Part shown: positions 1 to 5,696 of the stretch, piece after piece
Layout of the letters: every line of letters starts with the position of its first letter
Position numbering within the stretch: position 1 is the first letter of the stretch
Assembly (NCBI GenBank): GCA_026985785.1
Contig: JALSPT010000040.1
Location: 1 to 16,239 of the forward strand
DNA: 16,239 bases
DNA from: Anaerolineales bacterium
GTDB taxonomy: Bacteria > Chloroflexota > Anaerolineae > Anaerolineales > DRMV01
Reading direction: 5' to 3'
Notes under the pieces: generated by a model
Told to the model about the DNA's origin: nothing
Databases searched by the model: none
Seen by the model: the letters and a program-made list of their open reading frames with translations, nothing else
Translations under genes and position numbers: made by a program

Positions 1-724
1 CCAGGATACGGCGATACCACTGCAGGGTGAGTGCCTCTTGTTCCTCCGCGCTGAGCGGCCAGGGGATGGAAGATCGGTTGAGCCGCTCGCGCACCACGGC
101 CAAGGTGATGGCCACGCTGACCGAGATATTGAAACTCTCCACGAAACCGTACATCGGCAGGCGCAGATGGGCATCGGCATGTCGAAGAGCGTAGGGGCTG
201 AGGCCCTCGCGCTCGTTGCCAAAGAGAAACGCCACCGGCCGGTCGATGGGCAAGTCATAAGGGCTCCAGGCGTCGGCGTGGGGCGTGGTAGCGACCAGCC
301 AGTAGCCTTGCTGCCGCAGGCAGGCCAGCGCCTCGGCGGTGGCGGGGAACTCGGCGGGCATTTCATGTTGCGCATCCAACCCCTCGGGGTTGACACGAGC
401 CGCCGGGGTGCGAAAGCGGTGCAAATCCACCCATTTGTGCGCGCCCAGCGCGACGTCGGGGTTGACCTTGTAGGCATTCCAATTTTCGGCAATGTAGACG
501 TCCTGAATGCCCAGCGCGTCGGCGGTGCGCAGGGTGGCGCTGGCGTTTTGCGGCTGGTAGATGTCTTCCAACAGGAAAGTGAGGTAGCGCGTTCGCCAAC
601 GGAGCACCTCGGCGATCTTGCGGCGCTTGTGCTCGGTAATGAATTGCCCCAAAAAGGCGAGCAGTTCGCGGCGCAGGGCAGCATCCACCTCGGCAGGGGA
701 AGCAGAGGGGCAAGGCGAGGTCAT
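1..724 (-). CDS. trmH: tRNA (guanosine-2'-O-)-methyltransferase TrmH, SpoU/SPOUT family (3' end cut by window edge)
   Basis: This cytoplasmic enzyme family transfers a methyl group from S-adenosylmethionine to the ribose 2'-OH of tRNA, G18 in the classical TrmH. All three SPOUT/SpoU motifs are readable. Motif 1 is near residues 60-75 (NASATLRTADALG, with N60 and R66, the presumed catalytic arginine). Motif 2 is near residue 170 (LFGNEREGLS). Motif 3 is near residue 200 (FVESFNISVSVAITL). The window shows 241 codons without a stop; E. coli TrmH has about 229 residues, so little should be missing. The N-terminus is about 20 residues longer than usual. The start ATG overlaps the stop of the upstream peptidase gene (ATGA), with a GGAGGAG ribosome site (732-738) 7 nt before it, suggesting translational coupling. 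The family call is firm; the exact target nucleotide is inferred from TrmH-like motifs. Confidence 0.85.
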   Translation of the reverse strand, partial: MTSPCPSASPAEVDAALRRELLAFLGQFITEHKRRKIAEVLRWRTRYLTFLLEDIYQPQNASATLRTADALGIQDVYIAENWNAYKVNPDVALGAHKWVDLHRFRTPAARVNPEGLDAQHEMPAEFPATAEALACLRQQGYWLVATTPHADAWSPYDLPIDRPVAFLFGNEREGLSPYALRHADAHLRLPMYGFVESFNISVSVAITLAVVRERLNRSSIPWPLSAEEQEALTLQWYRRIL

Positions 725-2001
725 GCGCCTGCTCCTCCGGTGGGGAGGTACACACCCACGACGCGGTTTTGCGGGCGCAGGTAGGTTTGCGCCACCCGCT
801 GGACGTCGTCCGGCGTGACGGCAGCGAGACGATCGAGGAAGTGCTCGTACCAGCCGTAATCGGCAAACATGCTGGCGTAGCCCATCCAAAACGCCTGATT
901 GGAGATGCTTTCACTGCCGTAAGCGAACAAGGCGCGCGCCTGCTTCAGCGCCCGCTGAAGTTCGTCGGCGTTCGGCGGGGCGTCTTGCAGACGGGCGATC
1001 TCATCGTCCATCACCTGCAAGGTTTCGGTAGCCGTGCGGCGGGGATGCACGATGGCGTGCAAAGTGTAAAGGTAGGGGTCAATGGTCGGATGGAGCACGC
1101 CACCCACGTTGACGGCGTACTCGGCATCGACCAAGGCGCGATAGAGGCGAGAGGTCTTGTTGGTCAGGCCGTTGCTGAAAAGGTTGAGGTTGGTGGGGCC
1201 GGAAAGCAGGCTGTCGGCGGCCAGCAGGGGGAAAAAGTCGGGGTGAGTGGCGTTGGGGGCATGGTAAGCCACCTGGAGGAAGGTGGTTTCGCCGGGCCCC
1301 TCCACGGTGACACGGCGCTCGCCGCGCTGGGGCGGTTCCGGGCGGATACGGCGGGGTGGTTCTTCCCCCGCAGGGATGCTGCCGTAGATTTCCTGCACGC
1401 GTTGCAACATGGCTTCGGCCTGGAAGTCGCCCGCGATGGCCAACACCGCGTTGTTGGGGATGTAGTAGGTGCGATAGTGGCGGTAGAGGTCGTCGCGGGT
1501 CATGGTTTGCAGGTCGGCCAGGTCGCCGATGACCTCGTGGTGGTAGGGATGCACCCGAAAGGCCGCGGCCTGCACCTCTTCCGCCAATTGAAAAGTGGGC
1601 TCGTTTTCGTTGCCCTGCCGCTCGGAGATGACCACCGTGCGCTCGGAAGCCACTTCCTGGGGATCGAAGGCGCTGTTGACCATGCGGTCGGCCTCAAGTT
1701 CCAGCGCCAGTTGAATTTGGTCGGCGGGCATGGTCTCGAAAAAAGTCGTCCAGTCCAGGTAAGTAAAGGCATTCCACGTCCCGCCGGTGCGGGAAATCGC
1801 CTTGTCGAGCACACCGGCGGGGAAGCGCGGCGTGCCTTTGAACTGCATGTGCTCCACCCAATGGCTGACGCCGGTGATGCCGGGGATTTCGTCGCGCGAG
1901 CCCACCCGATACCACACCCAATGGCTGATGATGGGCGCGGTGTGGATTTCCTTCAGCATCACGGTCAGGCCGTTGGGTAAAGTCGTGGTCATCAGGGGCA
2001 T
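721..2001 (-). CDS. M16 family zinc metallopeptidase (pitrilysin/processing-peptidase-like), single half-size subunit
   Basis: M16 peptidases cleave peptides in a clam-shell chamber using an inverted zinc motif. The motif HxxEH is H47-W-V-E50-H51, and E127 lies 76 residues after H51, the expected spacing for the third zinc ligand, so the active subunit is intact. The N-terminus (PLMTTTLPNGLTVML) is the standard M16 opening strand. The product is 426 residues, typical of bacterial half-size M16 proteins that often pair with a second subunit; no partner gene is visible here. No signal peptide is seen. ATG at 2001 is chosen because GGAGG (2006-2010) sits 4 nt upstream; an in-frame ATG at 1992 is possible, and the open frame extends further upstream without family similarity. 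The gene is coupled by a 4-nt overlap to trmH. The substrate is unknown. Confidence 0.92.
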   Translation of the reverse strand: MPLMTTTLPNGLTVMLKEIHTAPIISHWVWYRVGSRDEIPGITGVSHWVEHMQFKGTPRFPAGVLDKAISRTGGTWNAFTYLDWTTFFETMPADQIQLALELEADRMVNSAFDPQEVASERTVVISERQGNENEPTFQLAEEVQAAAFRVHPYHHEVIGDLADLQTMTRDDLYRHYRTYYIPNNAVLAIAGDFQAEAMLQRVQEIYGSIPAGEEPPRRIRPEPPQRGERRVTVEGPGETTFLQVAYHAPNATHPDFFPLLAADSLLSGPTNLNLFSNGLTNKTSRLYRALVDAEYAVNVGGVLHPTIDPYLYTLHAIVHPRRTATETLQVMDDEIARLQDAPPNADELQRALKQARALFAYGSESISNQAFWMGYASMFADYGWYEHFLDRLAAVTPDDVQRVAQTYLRPQNRVVGVYLPTGGAGA

Positions 2002-2074
2002 ACATCCTCCAAAGGTGGGAAAATGCGAAGGGCTTTCGGGCGCAGGCTCCGAGAAGCGCCACCGCCTTGCCATG

Positions 2075-2080
2075 ATTATA
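2075..2080 (-). promoter_or_regulatory. Possible -10 box for the M16 peptidase-trmH operon
   Basis: A perfect TATAAT lies on the minus strand about 75 nt upstream of the chosen peptidase start. No good -35 hexamer is seen 16-18 nt upstream (the position reads TACTCG), so this is only a candidate. Confidence 0.35.
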
Positions 2081-2119
2081 AACGCTTTCACCCGAGGCGA
2101 GTATAATGGAGCAACGCAC

Positions 2120-2328
2120 GGGAGCACTCAAATGTTGTAGAAAGGGCATTCCGAGGCTTGATCTCTCCCCTCCCCCCTGGCGAAGGCTCGCCCTCTGCTA
2201 ACGCTCCAGGCGAGCCTCCGCCTTCCCCCTCCCCTCCCTTACTGAAGGGAGGGGAGGGGGAGGCCGCCGTAGGCGGCGGGGGAGGGGTGAGATCCTGAAA
2301 AGTGCTTCTACGACATTTGCTTGCACCC
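2120..2328. mobile_element. MITE-like non-coding element, copy 1
   Basis: About 209 bp with 23-bp imperfect terminal inverted repeats (2120-2142 against 2306-2328, 19 of 23 positions matching, shared core CAAATGTyGTAGAA). Just inside the ends is GATCTC (left) and GAGATC (right). The interior is nearly all stems: AGGCTCGCC at 2184-2192 with its complement at 2209-2217, a perfect 16-bp C-rich/G-rich stem at 2225-2260, and GCCGCC/GGCGGC at 2263-2277. No protein is encoded. A second copy in the opposite orientation starts at 16123. Ends, structure, size and flanking direct repeats fit a miniature inverted-repeat element moved in trans; the responsible transposase is not in this window and the family is not recognised. 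Confidence 0.7.
2225..2260. other. Perfect 16-bp C-rich/G-rich hairpin inside the element
   Basis: CCCCCTCCCCTCCCTT (2225-2240) is followed by the loop ACTG and its exact complement (2245-2260). The plus strand downstream (2247-2287) has several runs of three to five G, so a G-quadruplex is also conceivable. There is no U-run after the stem, so it is not a standard terminator. Confidence 0.8.
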
Positions 2329-2330
2329 AG

Positions 2331-2336
2331 TATAAT
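2331..2336 (+). promoter_or_regulatory. Candidate -10 box for the S41 lipoprotein-lut-elp3 run
   Basis: TATAAT lies 98 nt upstream of the lipoprotein start, in the right-hand copy of the 23-bp direct repeat. Transcription would begin near 2343. No convincing -35 hexamer is seen at the expected distance, which falls in the terminal repeat of the element. An identical box at 2102-2107 is in the left copy of the repeat. Confidence 0.4.
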
Positions 2337-2353
2337 GGAGCAACGCACGGGCA

Positions 2354-2376
2354 CTGGCTGCCCTGAGGGTAGCCAG
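2354..2376 (+). other. Hairpin in the presumed 5' leader of the S41 lipoprotein gene
   Basis: CTGGCT (2354-2359) pairs with AGCCAG (2371-2376), continued by a G-U pair and CCC/GGG, giving a 10-bp stem with loop TGA. No U-run follows, so it is not a terminator. It would lie about 10 nt after the presumed transcript start and could protect the 5' end or be incidental. Confidence 0.5.
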
Positions 2377-2433
2377 GGCCGCGCTCGGCAAATTCGTTGC
2401 GCCCTCAGAGCACATTTCTTCCCGGAGGCTTCG

Positions 2434-4959
2434 ATGCACCGTTCACGCTTCGGCTTTCTTTTGGCAGGGATGTTGGTCCTGTTCCTGACCGCCTGCGGCC
2501 CGGCAACCCCGCTCCCCCAACCTACGACCACCGCCCCGCCCCCCACCTCCACGGCGGCAACCGCCACCATTCCGCCCGCGTCGGCCACCCCCACCACAGG
2601 CGTGGTCAAAATCACAGGGTCGTTCACCTACACCAACGACATTATCACCACCTACTACGTCGAGCACGCCGTCGCGCTGGTGGATATGTACGGCTTCGTC
2701 ACCCGCAACCGCGATTGGGAAATCCCCGTCACCTCACAAGTGCTGGGCTACCTCAAACTGGACCCGAAAGCCAAAAAGGGGACCTACGAAATCGAACTGC
2801 CTGCCCAACCCGAAGGCCATCCCGCCGACGTGGACAACAACGGACACAGCGACCAGGGCGTGCAGATTTTCGCCGTGGCCTACTGGCCTAACCTGACCGG
2901 CGGCCCCTACTCGGTGGGCGACGACCGCTCCTACGGGTGGCCTTCCTACCTCGCTTCCGTCAAGACCGACTCCGAAAACCAGGACGAGGTCATCGGCGGC
3001 AAACTGGTCGTCTGGGCACCCGATGATGCTCAGCAATTCCCGGTGGGCTTCGGCAAAGATGGCCTGCTCTTCACCGCCGACGACCCGGTGGCACCCATCC
3101 CTGCGGGCTACACCATCGTCGATCTGGACCAAAAGCCGTTCAAATTCACCCACCCTCGCGTGGCCAATCTCACCCTCTACGAGCCGCAGGACGTCGCGGT
3201 GAAGGATTTTTCCCACGACACCTTCACCGAAGCCTTCGACAAAATGTTTGCCATTGCCCGCAAAGAGTACGCTTTCAACGGCTTCCCCAACAAGCAGCCG
3301 GATTGGGATGCACTTTACCGCGACATCCGCCCGCGCGTCGTCCAGGCCGAGAAAGACAACAACCCCAACGCCTACTGGCTGGCGCTGCGCGATTTCACCT
3401 GGGCGTTCAAAGATGGGCACGTCGGCCTCAGCATGACGGAATACGGCTACCGCCTGTTCCTCGACGAAGTCGGCGGCGGTTACGGCTTTGCCATCCGCCA
3501 AATGGACGATGGGCGCTACCTGGTGGTGTACGTCTTGCCCGACGGCCCCGCAGCCCAGGCCGGGATGAAACGCGGCGCGATTCTCACCGAATTCAACGGC
3601 GAGCCGGTGGCCGAGGCCGTCAAAAAGGTCAAGCCGTGGGCGCTGCCCCTTTCCACCGAATGGGCTTTGCGCTACCAGCAAGCCCGCTACCTGCTGCGCG
3701 CCCATCCCGGCGATGTCGCCACGGTGACCTTCATCAACCCCAACGAAGACACCCCACAAACCGTTTCCCTGACGGCCATCCCCGAACGAGAAAGTTTCAA
3801 TTACACCTCCATCTACCACAACGCCCCCAAAGAAACCTACTTGCCGGTCGATTACCGGGTGCTGGATTCCGGCATCGGCTACATCCGCATCAACTCCAAC
3901 TACGACGACCTCAACCTCATCATCCGCCTCTTCGAGCGGGCGCTGAAGCAGTTTGAGGCGCGCAAAGTCCCCGGCCTGATCATCGACATGCGCTACAACC
4001 GCGGCGGCGCGCCCTTAGGGCTGGCCGGTTTCTTTACCGACCAAGAGATCACTCTCGGCCAACTGGAATACTACAGCGACAAAACCGGCAAATTCGAGCC
4101 GGAGGGCGAGCCGGAGAAATTCCTGCCCAACGAGCACATCTATCACTTCGACAAGATGGCCGTACTCGTGGGGCCGGGGTGCTACAGCGCCTGCGAACTG
4201 GAGGCCTACGGCTTCAGCAAGGTGCCGGGCGCCATCGTGGTGGGCGAATACCCCACCGCAGGCACCGAAGCCGAGGTCTCGCGCGGCCAATTCAAGATGC
4301 CAACCGGCCTCTCGCTGCAGATCCCCACCGGGCGCTTCGTCAACCCCGATGGCTCGCTCTTTCTGGAAGGCCAGGGCGTGCAGCCTACCTTGCGCGTGCC
4401 GCTCACGCCGCAAACCCTGCTGGCCAAGGGCGACGTCGTGCTCCAAACCGCCGAGCAGGCCATCCTCAACCCGGCAGGCGCTGGCATTACACCCTCCGGC
4501 CCGCCGACGCTGGTCGCCGCCGACCAGGCCCAGGGCTACTTGCTGAGCGGCACGCCCTTCCTCGAAAACCTGGCGCGCCAAAAAGCAACCGCCGAGGACT
4601 TTGCCCACCCCGGCACCATCACCTACACCATCGCCCTGGACGACCCCACCCAGCCCACCGTCTGGTCATACGGCTGGTGCGCCAAGGACAAGACCACCCT
4701 CGACGACAACTTCACCTCCATCGACCTGACCTTCGACCTGGACGGTCACACCCTCCCCCCGCAAGCCTTAGCGACCTACGACTACCAGGCCAAAAACGGC
4801 ATGGCCTGCCGCCTGGTGTATGCCATTTTGAAGGATTGGCCGGTGGGCGAACACCACCTGACGATTACGGCTCAGTTCACCCGCACGGTCAACGACGGCC
4901 AAAGCGCTTATCCGCCCGGCAAATACATTTTGCAGTACGACGTCTACGTCAAGCCATGA
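2434..4959 (+). CDS. Secreted lipoprotein with PDZ and S41 (tricorn/IRBP-like) peptidase domains
   Basis: The 841-residue product begins with a lipoprotein signal peptide (lipobox L18-T-A-C21) and a Thr/Pro/Ala-rich linker (about 22-55), so it should be anchored outside the membrane. Residues about 57-260 form an unrecognised beta-rich domain with a calcium-loop-like DxDNNGxxD run (D132-D140). An S41 N-terminal helical part follows and contains DGHVGL (H329), then a PDZ-like segment (about 347-440) and the S41 core (about 479-690) with GPGCYSACELEA, where S585 is the predicted nucleophile. The lysine of the CtpA Ser-Lys dyad is missing (the position reads EYPTAGTE), which points to the tricorn/IRBP-like branch using Ser and His. 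A C-terminal domain of about 110 residues is unassigned. GGAGG lies 5 nt before ATG 2434. Its stop overlaps the lutA start. The substrate is unknown. Confidence 0.88.
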   Translation: MHRSRFGFLLAGMLVLFLTACGPATPLPQPTTTAPPPTSTAATATIPPASATPTTGVVKITGSFTYTNDIITTYYVEHAVALVDMYGFVTRNRDWEIPVTSQVLGYLKLDPKAKKGTYEIELPAQPEGHPADVDNNGHSDQGVQIFAVAYWPNLTGGPYSVGDDRSYGWPSYLASVKTDSENQDEVIGGKLVVWAPDDAQQFPVGFGKDGLLFTADDPVAPIPAGYTIVDLDQKPFKFTHPRVANLTLYEPQDVAVKDFSHDTFTEAFDKMFAIARKEYAFNGFPNKQPDWDALYRDIRPRVVQAEKDNNPNAYWLALRDFTWAFKDGHVGLSMTEYGYRLFLDEVGGGYGFAIRQMDDGRYLVVYVLPDGPAAQAGMKRGAILTEFNGEPVAEAVKKVKPWALPLSTEWALRYQQARYLLRAHPGDVATVTFINPNEDTPQTVSLTAIPERESFNYTSIYHNAPKETYLPVDYRVLDSGIGYIRINSNYDDLNLIIRLFERALKQFEARKVPGLIIDMRYNRGGAPLGLAGFFTDQEITLGQLEYYSDKTGKFEPEGEPEKFLPNEHIYHFDKMAVLVGPGCYSACELEAYGFSKVPGAIVVGEYPTAGTEAEVSRGQFKMPTGLSLQIPTGRFVNPDGSLFLEGQGVQPTLRVPLTPQTLLAKGDVVLQTAEQAILNPAGAGITPSGPPTLVAADQAQGYLLSGTPFLENLARQKATAEDFAHPGTITYTIALDDPTQPTVWSYGWCAKDKTTLDDNFTSIDLTFDLDGHTLPPQALATYDYQAKNGMACRLVYAILKDWPVGEHHLTITAQFTRTVNDGQSAYPPGKYILQYDVYVKP

Positions 4960-5693
4960 AAGTGCTCCTCTTCGGCACCTGCTTAGCAGGCACGTTTCGG
5001 GAAAGCATCATCCAGGGGGCGGTGCGGGCGCTGCAACGCGCCGGCGCTGAGGTGCTCATCCCCCGCGGGCTGACCTGCTGCGGCCAACCGGCGTTCAACG
5101 CCGGTGACTGGGAAGACGCCCGCCGCATGGCGCGGCACACCATCGGGGTGTTGGAAGCCGCCGGCGATGTACCGGTGGTGCTGCTCGCCGGTTCGTGCAC
5201 CGCGATGATCCGTCATCACTACGCCGACCTGTTCGCCGACGACCCGGCCTGGCTACCTCGCGCCCGGGCGCTGGCCGCCCGCACCTACGAATTCACCGAG
5301 TTTCTGGTGGATGTGCTCGGCGTCACCGACCTGGGCGTGCGTTTCCCCTATCGTATCACCTACCACCCCTCCTGCCACCTGCTGCGCGCCTTGGGGGTGG
5401 ACCGCCAGCCGCGGGCGCTCATCGCTGCGCTGCACGGCGCGGCGTTCGTAGAACTGCCCCACGCCGACGAGTGCTGCGGCTTTGGCGGCGTGTTCTCGGC
5501 GGAATTCCCCGAAATTGCCCACGCCATGCTGGAACGCAAAGTCGCCAACATTGCCGCCACCCAGGCCGACTACTGCCTGACCGCCGACCCCAGTTGCCTG
5601 CTGCACATCCAGGGTGGCCTGCGGCGCGCCGGTGTGCCTACCCGGATGCTGCACATCGCCGAGGTGCTGGGCGAGACCTGGCAAAAAGGGTAA
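4956..5693 (+). CDS. lutA: LutA/YkgE-type (Fe-S)-binding protein, subunit of the L-lactate oxidation complex
   Basis: This 245-residue protein matches the size of Bacillus LutA (about 238). It carries two cysteine-rich CCG modules of the type found in LutA, GlpC and heterodisulfide reductase subunit B: TCCGQPAFNAGD in the N-terminal half and HPSCH followed by DECCGFGGVFS in the C-terminal half, which ligate an iron-sulfur centre. LutA acts with LutB and LutC to oxidise L-lactate to pyruvate in the cytoplasm; the immediate electron acceptor is not defined by the sequence. ATG 4956 overlaps the stop of the S41 lipoprotein gene (ATGA) and the next gene starts 3 nt after its stop, so it is co-transcribed and probably translationally coupled. 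Glycolate oxidase subunit F-like proteins are related, but the adjoining lutBC makes LutA the best call. Confidence 0.88.
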   Translation: MKVLLFGTCLAGTFRESIIQGAVRALQRAGAEVLIPRGLTCCGQPAFNAGDWEDARRMARHTIGVLEAAGDVPVVLLAGSCTAMIRHHYADLFADDPAWLPRARALAARTYEFTEFLVDVLGVTDLGVRFPYRITYHPSCHLLRALGVDRQPRALIAALHGAAFVELPHADECCGFGGVFSAEFPEIAHAMLERKVANIAATQADYCLTADPSCLLHIQGGLRRAGVPTRMLHIAEVLGETWQKG

Positions 5694-5696
5694 ACG

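Larger units (their letters stand above)
2100..2351. repeat. 23-bp direct repeat pair flanking the dispersed element (2100-2122 and 2329-2351)
   Basis: The same 23 bases, beginning AGTATAATGGAGC and ending CGCACGGG, occur at 2100-2122 and 2329-2351, with no mismatch. They bracket the structured element between them. No such repeat is seen next to the second copy at the right end of the window, so it is not part of the element itself. A long target-site duplication is the simplest reading; the last GGG of the left copy could also belong to the element's terminal repeat, leaving 20 bp. Each repeat contains TATAAT. Confidence 0.85.

Noticed and set aside
38..784. Long plus-strand open frame opposite trmH and the peptidase gene
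   Set aside because: It is the antisense of genes with clear SpoU and M16 motifs; its own translation resembles no family. The same applies to the long frames opposite the S41, lut, elp3 and rpsB genes.
2225..2260. Hairpin as a bidirectional intrinsic terminator
   Set aside because: Neither side has a U-run after the stem; the arms are C/T-rich and G-rich only, and the structure belongs to a dispersed element.
2002..2433. Possible small protein gene in the divergent intergenic region
   Set aside because: Open frames there consist of low-complexity translation of the C-rich and G-rich repeat and lack ribosome sites; the region is better explained by promoters and the element.
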